Assembly: GCA_945862225.1 (NCBI GenBank) | Contig: CAMAXG010000006.1 | Span: 1-32,324 of the forward strand | DNA length: 32,324 nt | Source of the DNA: Thermoflexus hugenholtzii JAD2 | Lineage (GTDB): Bacteria; Chloroflexota; Limnocylindria; Limnocylindrales; Limnocylindraceae | Direction of reading: 5' to 3' | Shown here: one piece after another, positions 1 through 8,551 of the stretch | Layout: every line of letters starts with the position of its first letter | Numbering within the stretch: position 1 is the first letter of the stretch | Notes under the pieces: generated by a model | The model's input: the letters and a program-made list of their open reading frames with translations, nothing else | Told to the model about the DNA's origin: nothing | Databases searched by the model: none | Made by a program: the position numbers and the translations under genes

Positions 1-399
1 GAAGCCACGGTCACGAAGCCGCGCCGGATCGGTGGGAATCGGCACGAGCGTCGCGTTACCGCCGAGCTCCTGTTGCACGGCACCGATCGCGCGCTGCAGG
101 GCGAGGCCGAGCGGCTCGGCAAGGGCGGGGAGGTCGTGGAACTTGAGCGTGCGCACGATCTCGCCGAGGCCGCCCTCGTACGGACCGACCCATGCGCCAG
201 CGGCGCAGCCCGGTGGCGCTGCACCGCGCTCAACGCAGCCAGCACCAGCCAGACCAAGCTCATCGCAACACTCCGAGCAGAGCAGCGCCCCCTCGACGCC
301 GCAGGCGCCGCAACGTTGCGGGGCGAGGAGCGCTAACACGGGTGCGGCGGCACGCTGCAACTCGGCGAGTGCATCGCGGGCACGCTCGGTGATCTGCAT
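1..399 (-). CDS. comF: ComF family amidophosphoribosyltransferase-like protein (partial, 3' end beyond the window)
   Basis: The minus strand is open from an ATG at 399 to the window edge (133 codons, no stop). The visible part has the ComF layout: a four-cysteine zinc knuckle (C30xxC33 and C41xxC44) near the N-terminus, then at the edge the sequence VPIPTDPARLRDRGF, which matches the conserved 'P-x-P-x-x-x-R-x-x-x-RGF' segment just before the PRTase core. ComF proteins are cytoplasmic and, in naturally competent bacteria, help take up single-stranded DNA; in many others the role is unclear. The phosphoribosyltransferase core lies outside the window. The gene is divergent from the acetyltransferase at 457, with 57 bases between starts. 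The sequence GATCCT ending six bases before the ATG could be a weak leaderless -10. Confidence 0.85.
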   Translation of the reverse strand, partial: MQITERARDALAELQRAAAPVLALLAPQRCGACGVEGALLCSECCDELGLAGAGCVERGAAPPGCAAGAWVGPYEGGLGEIVRTLKFHDLPALAEPLGLALQRAIGAVQQELGGNATLVPIPTDPARLRDRGF

Positions 400-444
400 C
401 CCCGCAGGATCGTGCGTCACACGTACCCCCTGCGTATCGGGCGG

Positions 445-450
445 TACGAT
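445..450 (+). promoter_or_regulatory. Leaderless -10 element (TACGAT) of the acetyltransferase gene
   Basis: TACGAT ends exactly six bases before the ATG at 457. With the usual 6-8 base distance from -10 to transcription start, the mRNA would begin at or next to the start codon, leaving no room for a ribosome binding site. The same spacing recurs at six other genes here, which supports the call. No good -35 is visible. Confidence 0.6.
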
Positions 451-456
451 AGGCGC

Positions 457-1467
457 ATGACTTCCACCACCGCCTGGACCGTACGAACCTTGCCGCTCGC
501 CGAGCTGCCGGCAAGTGAGTGGGAGCGACTTCTGGCAACAAACCCAACTGCAAGCGCCTTCAGCAACCGCGCCGTGCACGAGGCATGGTGGATCGGCTAC
601 GGCGCGGAAGCGACCGACATCTCTCTTGCGGTCTACGACGCCGCGGGTACGCTCTACGCCTATCTCCCACTCATGCTTCGACCCGACGGCGTGCGCTACC
701 TCGGCGCCACGTATCACATTGATTACGCAACGGTACTAATTGATCTCACCAGCGCAGAGAGCACCGCCGCTATTGATGCACTCGTCGCGCATCTCTTTGC
801 CGATACATCCGCACTCGACCTACGACGTCTGCGCCGTGCCGATCGAGCGCACGAGATGCTCATGAGCGCACTCGCGATGAACACCACCAGAACCGCAACG
901 GCCACGATTGAAGATCCCGCGCCAGCAATTGATCTCACAAACATCACGACGTTTGATGAACATCTCGAGCGCATCGATAAGAAAGATCGTCATGAGATTC
1001 GCCGCAAGGTACGACGCGGCGAAGGAGCCGGCGTGACGATCAGCGCGAAGACGCACGCCGTTGACGACCTTGCAGAGTTCATCAAGCTACACCGTGCACG
1101 GTGGGGACATCACGGTCTCTTCACCGAAGATGTGAAAGGCGTGCGCGATGAGACGTTCATGCGTGAACTGTTTGCACGCGCACCAGAAGGGCTGATCACG
1201 ATCATCGTTGCGCGCAATCTTGAGTTCGGCGCCTTTGCGGCGGGACTCTTCTTGCGTGATGACACGGGCATTCGCTATTGGAATGCTGGCGGTGAACTTG
1301 CAGCGCGCGCGCTCTCGCCAGGGATCCTGCTCTTTGCGTATGGTTTGCAGACGGCAATCACCGAACGAAAGCAGGTCTTTGACTTCTTGCGCGGCAATGA
1401 GGGCTACAAGTACGAGGTTGGTGCGACAGATGTGGACGTGTTGATGATTACGGTGCCAGCAGCATGA
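457..1467 (+). CDS. GNAT family acetyltransferase, FemAB/BioF2-like (Acetyltransf_6)
   Basis: A 336-residue cytoplasmic protein. The C-terminal half has the Acetyltransf_6 pattern: a basic helix with DKKDRHEIRRKVRR, a central FAAGLFLRDDTGIRYWNAG strand pair, and the terminal FDFLRGNEGYKYEVG motif characteristic of BioF2-like/FemAB-related enzymes that work in surface-glycan or peptidoglycan assembly. The length is normal for the family. The ATG at 457 is preferred over an in-frame GTG at 412 because a TACGAT -10 sits six bases upstream and the extra residues show no conservation-like features. The stop codon directly abuts the next gene, a GT4 glycosyltransferase, suggesting one operon for envelope polysaccharide modification. 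The acceptor substrate cannot be inferred. Confidence 0.85.
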   Translation: MTSTTAWTVRTLPLAELPASEWERLLATNPTASAFSNRAVHEAWWIGYGAEATDISLAVYDAAGTLYAYLPLMLRPDGVRYLGATYHIDYATVLIDLTSAESTAAIDALVAHLFADTSALDLRRLRRADRAHEMLMSALAMNTTRTATATIEDPAPAIDLTNITTFDEHLERIDKKDRHEIRRKVRRGEGAGVTISAKTHAVDDLAEFIKLHRARWGHHGLFTEDVKGVRDETFMRELFARAPEGLITIIVARNLEFGAFAAGLFLRDDTGIRYWNAGGELAARALSPGILLFAYGLQTAITERKQVFDFLRGNEGYKYEVGATDVDVLMITVPAA

Positions 1468-2703
1468 GTGCGACACATGACTAAGCCGAAGTTCGGTGAG
1501 CGATGTGGCGGGCGTACACCGGTAGGGCCGCTCCCCGACGGCACGCGACTGCGTGTGGTGCAACTGCTGGCAACGGGCACGAATGGTGGCGCGCAAGAGA
1601 GCGTGGTGAGCACGGTGCTGCGCCTTGATCCATCGCGACATGAGACGCACGTAATCTCGCTCTCGCACGGCAGCACCATGGCCCGCCTGCAACGCATGGG
1701 CTACGCCACAGAGGTGATCGAAGAGCCGAGCGACGAGCGATCTGCTGAGCTCCTTGCCGACCGGTTGATCGCACTCAGCACGCAGGTGCTGCACGCCCAC
1801 ATGTATCGCGCCGAGGTGGTTGGCGTGGCCGCACTCGACATCGTGGAGCAGCGCACCGGGCATCGCCCCTACATGGTCTCTACCGTGCATTCGAGCCGCT
1901 TCCGCTCCCCCGACGACCGCGAGTTGCTGGAGCGCATCACCCCCAAGATCAATCGCCTCATTGCGGTGAGCGACGCCATCGTCGACAAGCTGGTCGCCGA
2001 GGGGCGCGACACCACGGCAATCAGCCGCATCTATAACGGCGTCGACCTGGAGCGCTTCGATGAGGCGACTGGTGGCGAGGCGATTCGTGTGGAGTTCGGC
2101 ATCCCTGCCAGCGCCCCCCTCGCGGTAGTGGTGGGGCGCCTTGAGCCTGAGAAGGGGCATCCAACGCTAATTGAAGCCTGGCCCGTGGTGCATCACCACT
2201 TCACATCGGCGCACCTCCTTGTGGTTGGCGAAGGCTCCGAACGAGATCGCCTTGAGGGCCTCGCCGCCGCGCACCTGCGCGCGGAGATCTGCTGTGCCAG
2301 CGTGCACTTCCTTGGCCGCCGTGAAGACGTGCCGCAGATCCTTGCCGCCGCAGATGTGGTCGTCATGCCGAGCTACCGCGAGGCGCAAGGGATCGCGATC
2401 GTCGAAGCACTCGCCGCGAATCGGCCAGTGATCGCCAGCAACGTTGGCGGCATCCCCGAGATGATTCACTCCGGAGAGAATGGTCTGCTGGTGCCATCAC
2501 ACGACCCATCCGCGCTCGCATCAGCGATTGCGCTGCTGTTCCGCGATCGTGCATTCGCCGATCGCCTCGCAAGCGTTGGACATGATTTGGTGCATGAGCG
2601 GTTCTGCGTCGACGACATGCTGCGCGATATTGAGGCTATCTATCTACTTGCTGTGGGTGGTACAGTCAGTGACGTACCTGATCGAACAGGCGTTAGGCGT
2701 TAA
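1468..2703 (+). CDS. Glycosyltransferase family 4 (GT-B fold)
   Basis: A 411-residue protein (408 if the ATG at 1477 is used). The N-terminal Rossmann domain begins with RVVQLLATGTNGGAQESVV, the glycine-rich acceptor loop of GT4 enzymes. The middle has IAVSDAIVDKLVAEG and IYNGVDLERF. The C-terminal donor domain has VVVGRLEPEKGH, the EX7E motif (E305 and E313 in SYREAQGIAIVEAL) and VGGIPEMI. These enzymes transfer a sugar from a nucleotide-sugar to a growing glycan on the inner face of the membrane. The GTG at 1468 follows the previous stop codon without a gap; the ATG nine bases on is an equally good start and neither has a clear ribosome binding site. Donor sugar unknown. Confidence 0.92.
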   Translation: MRHMTKPKFGERCGGRTPVGPLPDGTRLRVVQLLATGTNGGAQESVVSTVLRLDPSRHETHVISLSHGSTMARLQRMGYATEVIEEPSDERSAELLADRLIALSTQVLHAHMYRAEVVGVAALDIVEQRTGHRPYMVSTVHSSRFRSPDDRELLERITPKINRLIAVSDAIVDKLVAEGRDTTAISRIYNGVDLERFDEATGGEAIRVEFGIPASAPLAVVVGRLEPEKGHPTLIEAWPVVHHHFTSAHLLVVGEGSERDRLEGLAAAHLRAEICCASVHFLGRREDVPQILAAADVVVMPSYREAQGIAIVEALAANRPVIASNVGGIPEMIHSGENGLLVPSHDPSALASAIALLFRDRAFADRLASVGHDLVHERFCVDDMLRDIEAIYLLAVGGTVSDVPDRTGVRR

Positions 2704-2715
2704 CGGAGGGCTGAA

Positions 2716-2997
2716 ATGGCCAACACACCTAAGCCGAACCAAGCAATCATCACTCCGCGCTATTGGCTCGTGCTGAGCGCCGTTGCTGGCGTCGTCGCCC
2801 TCTCTCCGCTCGCCGTACTTCTGGTGAACTTCGCAGCAAACCCGTCAAGCAATCCGTTTGACGAATCCGGCTACGGTGCCGCGATTTGGATGTTCTTTCT
2901 CTCAGTGCCGACAGGCGGCATCATCTTTGCGGCAGGAGCCTTAGCGGCTGTCGCGATCGAGTGGATTTCTGGGCTGAAGCGCAACCGTTCGCGCTAG
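2716..2997 (+). CDS. Small membrane protein, two predicted transmembrane helices
   Basis: A 93-residue protein with a strong Shine-Dalgarno sequence (GGAGGG) six bases before the ATG, 12 bases after the glycosyltransferase stop. Two hydrophobic stretches (about residues 17-39 and 54-82) are joined by a short Asn/Ser-rich loop, and the tail is basic (KRNRSR). I do not recognise a family. It is probably the last gene of the acetyltransferase-glycosyltransferase operon. Its stop codon overlaps the stop of the convergent deacetylase gene in a shared CTAG. Confidence 0.7.
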   Translation: MANTPKPNQAIITPRYWLVLSAVAGVVALSPLAVLLVNFAANPSSNPFDESGYGAAIWMFFLSVPTGGIIFAAGALAAVAIEWISGLKRNRSR

Positions 2998-4079
2998 CTG
3001 CGCACCGCGCTCCAATAGCGCTCGACTGCACCACCGCGGCCGCTCTGCAGTGCAACCGTTGCACCTTGCGTTCGCACGGCGTCGGCCATCTTCTCAACGG
3101 AGCCGAAGAGGTGTGGCACCTGTGATTCGTATTGCGCAATCCCCTGCACCTTCTGCTCGAGCACATCGGTGACGTCGGCGATCTCTGGCGTAAGACGAAT
3201 GCCGGCTGGAAGCCCAGCGGTGTAGTTCGCGGGCAAGCCCGCCGACGGATCAAACTGCTGCCAGTAGGCGTACGGGAAATCTTCGTAGAAGGCGACCTTG
3301 TCGCTCCAGTCAATGCCAGGCATCGTCCAGGCTTGCGCATCGCCGAGCAGTGCGGCACCAACGCGTCGGCAGAGCTGGTGATCAACGTGTGAGCCAATGC
3401 CGAGCGGGAAGTAGACGCGCTGCGGCTCAAGTCGTGCGATCTCTTTGCGCAGCAGGTCAATCGGCGCAGCGTCGCTCTCGCGCACGGTGCCAAGGAGCTG
3501 CTCATCGCCCTCGTACCCGCGGAAGACAGCGTCAGGAAGATCAAGGAAGACAACGGCTGCTTCAGCGAAGAGTGCGTAGCGCTCGTCTTCTTGTCGTCGC
3601 TGCGCCATCGCTTCGCCAGCGGCGGCGGCAACGGCAACGGCGCCAGGATCGATGACACCCTGCCCGTTGCTGGTGTCGCGCGTGCGTCCGCCTGGAAGTG
3701 AGGTGGCGCTGATGTCGGCGCGGCGATACCACGACGCGCGCTGCCAAAACTCCTTGGCGCTCTCGTCGGCTTCGCGCTGTGTCTGCTCCAGTCGTGCCGG
3801 CTCGGCCTGCCACGGGGCAAGTGCGTCGGCGGTTTCACCAGGTACTGCGTTGTCGGCGGCAATAGAGCCACTGTCGAACGCTTGGGTTGCGGGCCAGATC
3901 GCCTTGCCACCAAAGCCGAGCGCCTGTCGCTGGTACGAGGTGAGGCGATCCAGGTCACCGTGGCCGGAGTAGACGCTGAGGATGATCACGTTCTGACCGA
4001 GCTCGCGCAGGTTGGCGATCAGGCCGCCACAGGAGAGTGCCGCGTCGTCGGGATGGGGCGAGACGAAGATGTGGCTCAC
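2994..4079 (-). CDS. PIG-L/LmbE-type zinc-dependent N-acetyl-sugar deacetylase
   Basis: A 361-residue protein. The zinc-binding PHPDD motif is at residues 8-12, followed by a cysteine- and glycine-containing CGGLI turn. The second metal site HxxH is at H231-H234 in GIGSHVDHQL. Family members hydrolyse the N-acetyl group of GlcNAc linked to inositol, malate or lipid carriers, in mycothiol or bacillithiol synthesis, glycolipid synthesis or antibiotic glycosylation. The protein is longer than the roughly 230-residue core, with an insertion around residues 75-165 rich in Ala and Glu. With a GT4 enzyme convergent to it, a role in glycoconjugate synthesis is plausible, but the exact substrate is not shown. 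It is the last gene of the long minus-strand run. Confidence 0.88.
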   Translation of the reverse strand: MSHIFVSPHPDDAALSCGGLIANLRELGQNVIILSVYSGHGDLDRLTSYQRQALGFGGKAIWPATQAFDSGSIAADNAVPGETADALAPWQAEPARLEQTQREADESAKEFWQRASWYRRADISATSLPGGRTRDTSNGQGVIDPGAVAVAAAAGEAMAQRRQEDERYALFAEAAVVFLDLPDAVFRGYEGDEQLLGTVRESDAAPIDLLRKEIARLEPQRVYFPLGIGSHVDHQLCRRVGAALLGDAQAWTMPGIDWSDKVAFYEDFPYAYWQQFDPSAGLPANYTAGLPAGIRLTPEIADVTDVLEQKVQGIAQYESQVPHLFGSVEKMADAVRTQGATVALQSGRGGAVERYWSAVRS

Positions 4080-4095
4080 GCGCCGCGGCCCGTCG

Positions 4096-4320
4096 TTACG
4101 GGGTTGCGCTGGTCGACGGTGAGGCGCTCGGCGAGGCGGACGGGGTTGGGGTGGCGGTGAGGAACTCGTTTACCGAAGCGGCGAAACCGTCGGGTCCAGA
4201 GATCAGCGCATAAGCGATCACGCCACCAATCACCAGGTAGGTGAAGGTCACGAAGCGACGGGCGCCGCGGTCGCGCGGGGCGACCTTCGGGGCAACTGGC
4301 TGGGAGCCGTTCTCTGTCAT
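4096..4320 (-). CDS. Small single-pass membrane protein with Pro/Ser/Thr tail
   Basis: A 74-residue protein. A charged, basic N-terminus of about 22 residues is followed by one hydrophobic helix (about residues 23-42, FVTFTYLVIGGVIAYALI), a short linker, and a low-complexity tail of Pro, Ser, Thr and Ala. The tail probably lies outside the membrane or in the wall. No family recognised. A TAGAAT -10 ends six bases upstream of the ATG, so although it lies within a run of same-strand genes it probably has its own leaderless transcript. It sits 16 bases upstream of the deacetylase gene and may carry that gene with it. Confidence 0.65.
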   Translation of the reverse strand: MTENGSQPVAPKVAPRDRGARRFVTFTYLVIGGVIAYALISGPDGFAASVNEFLTATPTPSASPSASPSTSATP

Positions 4321-4326
4321 TCGCCG

Positions 4327-4332
4327 ATTCTA
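4327..4332 (-). promoter_or_regulatory. Leaderless -10 element (TAGAAT) of the small membrane protein gene
   Basis: On the minus strand TAGAAT is followed by six bases and the ATG at 4320. It lies in the short gap after the lipocalin gene's stop at 4342, so it would act as an internal promoter of the minus-strand gene run. Confidence 0.6.
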
Positions 4333-4341
4333 GCGGGAGAG

Positions 4342-5481
4342 CTAGCGAACGGTCGCGTAGCCAGTGAGTTCAACATAGGAGCGCCCCGTGATCGGGCGCC
4401 CGCCCAGGGTCCCGGTCACCGCGTTCGCCCCCTCCCAGTAGATGACCCCAGTGCTCTCCACGGTGTTGAGCTCCTGGTCGGCCAACTCGGGGGTAACCGT
4501 CACATTGAGGCCGATCTGTGCGATCTGCACCCGCCACCCTGAGGGCCAGGTCGCCCCGGTGCGTGGGCTGGTCCAACTCCCAAGGGCGGTCAGGCTGATC
4601 TGGTCACCCTCGATATGTTGCACCACGCCGTTGGCCCCGACCCAGGTGCCGTACACAAGTGGGAAGGTGCCATCCTTCGCGCGCACGAACGAGAGCATCA
4701 GGTCGCTACCGTCACTAAGGTTCAGCGCGAACCAATCCCACCCCCCACTACCGATCGCAATGAAGTCGCCCCACTGATGGTCGAACCAGGAGCTTCCCGT
4801 CACAGCAAGCGTCTCGCCGCCAATGGCGAGGGTGCCAGCGGTTGGCATACGCGTGCGTGAGTAATAGTAGGAACCGCCGGCATCGGCAAAGCCAACCCAA
4901 CCATCAGTGTCGTGCAGCACGGGTGCGCGACCGGCACCCAACTGCAACATCAAGCCGTTGCCGCCAATCTCCATACCGCCATCAGGAAGCACGAGCATCA
5001 CCCATGGATCGCGCCCAAGTGTTGAAGGATCCAACGGATTTGCACCAGTAATCGCAAACGCAGCGCTCACTGCGCGCGACATCACCGGTGCAATGTTTAC
5101 CTGCGGACCGATCTCTGCACGCTGGTCATAGGTGAACGAACCGGCACGACCACCGCGCGGCTTCTCGGTGATGGCGATGTGCGACGCCCACGCGACGGGG
5201 AACTCTCCTCGTTGCGCGCGGAAGACCACCGCCTCGTAGCCAAACTCACGCGCGCCATCAAGCGTTGCCAAGTGGCCGGTCACGTACCACCACTCTGTGA
5301 GGCGATCGTGTGGCGCATCATCGCGTGGCAACTCAACAGCGATCGGATCAACGGCGCTCGGCCGCGGCGTTGGCTTCTCATACGGCGCACCAGTTGGTGC
5401 TGGTGAGTTCGCCAAGATTGGACCGGAACATGCAGCGGCAAGAACCGCGCTCAGCACTAGAAGAAGCGAGCGGCGCATCAT
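4342..5481 (-). CDS. AttH/CrtC-type lipocalin-like lipoprotein (putative hydroxyneurosporene synthase family)
   Basis: A 379-residue lipoprotein. The signal peptide ends in a lipobox LAAAC with the lipidated cysteine at residue 18, followed by a Pro/Ala-rich tether. The mature part has the hallmarks of the CrtC/AttH double-lipocalin fold: TEWWYVTGHL near the start, GSSWFDHQWGDF in the middle, WDWFALNLSDG, and GRSYVELTGY near the C-terminus. Members near exporters are often predicted to bind or hydrate a hydrophobic lipid at the cell surface; CrtC itself hydrates carotenoids. Its start overlaps the end of the MMPL exporter gene by four bases (ATGA), so the two are translationally coupled and probably act on the same lipid. 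No carotenoid genes are seen nearby, so carotenoid hydratase activity is doubtful. Confidence 0.85.
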   Translation of the reverse strand: MMRRSLLLVLSAVLAAACSGPILANSPAPTGAPYEKPTPRPSAVDPIAVELPRDDAPHDRLTEWWYVTGHLATLDGAREFGYEAVVFRAQRGEFPVAWASHIAITEKPRGGRAGSFTYDQRAEIGPQVNIAPVMSRAVSAAFAITGANPLDPSTLGRDPWVMLVLPDGGMEIGGNGLMLQLGAGRAPVLHDTDGWVGFADAGGSYYYSRTRMPTAGTLAIGGETLAVTGSSWFDHQWGDFIAIGSGGWDWFALNLSDGSDLMLSFVRAKDGTFPLVYGTWVGANGVVQHIEGDQISLTALGSWTSPRTGATWPSGWRVQIAQIGLNVTVTPELADQELNTVESTGVIYWEGANAVTGTLGGRPITGRSYVELTGYATVR

Positions 5482-7793
5482 CGTCGCTCCGCCTCTGCTT
5501 CGGTGGCGATGCGACCCTCAAGGAGCCGCTCCATCCATTTCGGCGCCCACCAGTTCTTGTCGCCAAGGAGTCGCATGGTTGCGGGCACCAGCAGCGCGCG
5601 AACAATTGTTGCATCGAGCGCCACTGCAATTGCCACACCAACGCCGAGCGCCTTGATCAGAACAATTTCAGCGAAGACAAACGAACCTGCAACAACAACC
5701 ACGATGAGCGCAGCACTCGTGACGATGCGCCCACTGCGCTCTAGCCCGCCAGCAACGGCGGCGGCGTTGTCACCAGTGCGGTCGTAAATCTCGCGCATGC
5801 GCGTCAGCAAGAACACCTCGTAATCCATCGAGAGACCAAAGAGCACGCAGAACAGGATCACCGGAATCGTTGTCTCAACAAAGCCGAGTGGCGCAAAACC
5901 GAGAAGCGCAGAGAGGTTCCCATCTTGGAAGATCCAGACCAGCGCGCCGAAGCTTGCCAGAATAGAGATGGTGTTCATGATGACCGCCTTGATCGGCAGC
6001 ACGATCGAGCGCAACAGCACGGCAAGAATAATGAGTGTTGCAAGAATCACTACGAGTGCGCTGCGCGGGAACTCTGAAGAGATCGTGTCAACGACATCAA
6101 CGATCTCGGCCGCACCACCACCAGTGAGCGTTGTGAGCCCGGCCGGCGGCGTCAGCGCGGTTACCTCACCTGCACCAACGGCGTCGGGCGTTGCGGCGCG
6201 CAGTTCGGCAACGAGTGCGCGCGTGTCGGGGCGATTTGGCCCTTGCGCTGGCGTAATGGTGACAGCGGTGAGATTACCCTTCGTTGTGACCGAGAGCAGT
6301 TGCTGCACGTAGCGGTCGGGTGGCGCACCCGTTGGTGAGTCGTAGAGCAACTGGTACTGCGCGAGCGTGATGCGCTCATCAATAGAGACGATCGAGTCGA
6401 CGCGCGCAACACGCGGATCGGCCTCGAGTGCGCGCACCCAATCAAAGAGCAACGCGATGTTCTCTGGCGATGTTGCATCACCGGTGGTGCGCACCGCAAC
6501 GGTCATTGGCGCGAACTCACCCTCGCCGAATGAGCTGGTGAGTGCGTCGAGTGCCTGGCGGCTCGGTACGCGCTCAGGCAGGATGCTGCCGTCTGGCGCA
6601 TTGAACTTCACGCCGAGCCATGGCGAACCGAGTGCGACCAAGAGCACCAGGGTTGGTATGGCAACAGCAAGTGGGCGGCGCATGACCCCACGCGCGAGGC
6701 GTGCCCAACGACCCTGCTCACTCGGCTCCTCGTAGCTCACCTTGCGCACCGCGAGGCGGTCCACCCGTGCTCCGAGCACGCCCAGGAGGGCGGGGAGGAG
6801 GGTGAGGCTGGCGACCACGGCGAGCGCCACGGTGATCGCGCCAGCGATACCAATAGAGCGAAGGATGGCAAATTCGAAGAGCACCAGGCCCACAAGACCG
6901 AGCATCACCGTAACGCCACTAAAGAAGACGGCGCGACCGGCGGTTGCCACTGTGCGCTGCACCGCCGTCGCCACACGGTCGGCGCGCTTTGCGCTGCCGC
7001 GACCGAGCTCTTCGCGGAACCGCGACACCATCAGCAACGAGTAATCAACGCCAAGGCCAAGGCCGAGCAGTGTGGTGAGGTTCAACACGAAGACGCTCAT
7101 GCGCGTCACCTGTGCCACACCAAAGATCGCGGCGAGCGCAATCAGTACCGCCGCTCCACCAACAGCGAGTGGCAGCCCCGCCGCAATCGCAGAGCCGAAC
7201 ACTAAGAGAAGCACGATCGCCGCAAGCGGCAAGCTGATCAACTCGCTGCGACGCAGGTCACTCTCCGAAACACTTTGAATGTCGGCGTAGAAGGCAGGGC
7301 CACCAGCGATCTGCACGGTGAGTCCGTCAACAGGAACGAGTGCCGCTGCAACGCCTTCGAGCGCCTCCGGTGAATCGTCGGGCTTGAGATCTAAGAAGAC
7401 AACGTCATAGACAATGCCGTTGGCGACACTCACCTGTGTTGGTGCGATCAGATGTGAACGAATGCCAACAACGTGTGGCGCCTGCGCAACGCCGGCAACC
7501 GCGCGCGCCGCTGCCGTTTCAAACTCGATGGATCCTGGCACCATGGTCTCCGAAGAGATCGCCAGCACCAGCGCCGAAGGTGGTGCACCAAGCTCCTGTT
7601 CGAGCAGCGTGCGAGCACGTGCAGACTCAAGCGTTGGCAGGTCGAATCCACCCGCCTGCAGTGCGCCTGGTGCTTGTGGTGCAAACGGCAGCGCAAGAAG
7701 CAAGATGCCCAGCCAGACACCGATCACCGCGCGTCGATGCGCATACATGAAGACACCGAGTCGTTCGAATGGCGGGAGCCGTCGCGCAGCCAC
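5478..7793 (-). CDS. MMPL family RND transporter
   Basis: A 771-residue inner-membrane protein with the twofold MMPL layout: an N-terminal helix after FERLGVFMYAHRRAVIGVW, a large extracytoplasmic domain (about 45-180), a cluster of five helices with GLGVDYSLLMVSRFREEL near residue 248, then a second helix, a second extracytoplasmic domain (about 410-570) and a second cluster with GLSMDYEVFLLTRMREIYDR near residue 652. The paired Asp-Tyr motifs are the proton-relay region. These transporters export lipids and hydrophobic compounds in high-GC Gram-positives. The start is a GTG two bases after the stop of the metallophosphoesterase gene. The downstream lipocalin lipoprotein overlaps it, making an exporter-plus-lipid-binding-lipoprotein pair. 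Confidence 0.93.
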   Translation of the reverse strand: MAARRLPPFERLGVFMYAHRRAVIGVWLGILLLALPFAPQAPGALQAGGFDLPTLESARARTLLEQELGAPPSALVLAISSETMVPGSIEFETAAARAVAGVAQAPHVVGIRSHLIAPTQVSVANGIVYDVVFLDLKPDDSPEALEGVAAALVPVDGLTVQIAGGPAFYADIQSVSESDLRRSELISLPLAAIVLLLVFGSAIAAGLPLAVGGAAVLIALAAIFGVAQVTRMSVFVLNLTTLLGLGLGVDYSLLMVSRFREELGRGSAKRADRVATAVQRTVATAGRAVFFSGVTVMLGLVGLVLFEFAILRSIGIAGAITVALAVVASLTLLPALLGVLGARVDRLAVRKVSYEEPSEQGRWARLARGVMRRPLAVAIPTLVLLVALGSPWLGVKFNAPDGSILPERVPSRQALDALTSSFGEGEFAPMTVAVRTTGDATSPENIALLFDWVRALEADPRVARVDSIVSIDERITLAQYQLLYDSPTGAPPDRYVQQLLSVTTKGNLTAVTITPAQGPNRPDTRALVAELRAATPDAVGAGEVTALTPPAGLTTLTGGGAAEIVDVVDTISSEFPRSALVVILATLIILAVLLRSIVLPIKAVIMNTISILASFGALVWIFQDGNLSALLGFAPLGFVETTIPVILFCVLFGLSMDYEVFLLTRMREIYDRTGDNAAAVAGGLERSGRIVTSAALIVVVVAGSFVFAEIVLIKALGVGVAIAVALDATIVRALLVPATMRLLGDKNWWAPKWMERLLEGRIATEAEAERR

Positions 7794-7795
7794 GA

Positions 7796-8545
7796 CTACT
7801 GACCTGCTGCTAGTCGTTCGGCGAGAAATTCTGGCAGACCTGCCGCACGCACCCCCGACTGTGTTCGCGCAATGTCATAGGAGACTCGTCGCCACTGCAC
7901 CGTGCCGAGCGCACCAATCGCCGAACCGTCGTCGCTGCGATCCCAGAGCACCCAGCTGGCACGCACATCGCCATCGCGCGGCTGCCCAACGGAGCCAACG
8001 TTGATCAGTGACGGCGAGAGGAGCCGTTGCGCGCGCCCATCAATATCGATCAGGCTTGACTGGCCGCCGCGGAGCGCCCAATAGGCGGGAACGTGCGTGT
8101 GGCCGTGAAAGAGCACCGGCGTAGGGAGCGCCAGCAAATTCTCGCGCGCACCTTCAGCGTCAATGACATATTCGCCGAGCGGTTCGCGCGGGCTGCCGTG
8201 CACGAGCGTTGCGGCACCCATCTCGCTGATCTTCGGCAGTGCATGCAGCCACGTGGCGTTCTCAGGGGTGAGGTGGGTGGCCGTCCACTTCACCGCAGCG
8301 GCAGCCTCTGGGTTAAACCACGAAACATCAAGCTCGCCGAGCACTGCGGCATCGTGATTCCCCATCACGCCAGCGGCACTACGTTCGCGCAGTAGCGCAA
8401 TGACCTCGTTCGGCTCGGCGTTGTAGCCAACGATGTCACCGGTGTGCCAAATAACTGCATCAGGTGCAACGGCATCGATATCGGCAAGCACCGCCTGCAA
8501 CGCAGCAAGGTTGGCGTGAATGTCACTAACGACCGCAATCTTCAT
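7796..8545 (-). CDS. Metallophosphoesterase, YfcE/Calcineurin-like superfamily
   Basis: A 249-residue cytoplasmic protein with the complete two-metal site in order: D8 and H10 in SDIHAN, D37 in TGDIVGY, N63-H64-D65 in GNHD, H116 in VHGSP, and H147-H149 in HGHTH. Members hydrolyse phosphodiesters or phosphomonoesters; the SDIHxN...GDIVGY pattern is that of the PF12850 group annotated as predicted phosphodiesterases. It lies six bases after the DedA gene and two bases before the MMPL gene, so it appears to be the second gene of the operon. Substrate not inferable. Confidence 0.9.
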   Translation of the reverse strand: MKIAVVSDIHANLAALQAVLADIDAVAPDAVIWHTGDIVGYNAEPNEVIALLRERSAAGVMGNHDAAVLGELDVSWFNPEAAAAVKWTATHLTPENATWLHALPKISEMGAATLVHGSPREPLGEYVIDAEGARENLLALPTPVLFHGHTHVPAYWALRGGQSSLIDIDGRAQRLLSPSLINVGSVGQPRDGDVRASWVLWDRSDDGSAIGALGTVQWRRVSYDIARTQSGVRAAGLPEFLAERLAAGQ

Positions 8546-8551
8546 AAGACC

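Noticed and set aside
1087-2160. Minus-strand open frame of 357 codons opposite the acetyltransferase and GT4 genes
   Set aside because: It has no recognisable motif and crosses two well-supported genes on the other strand.
2921-3958. Second minus-strand open frame overlapping the PIG-L deacetylase
   Set aside because: It is Arg/Ser/Pro-rich shadow sequence; the other frame carries PHPDD and HVDH.
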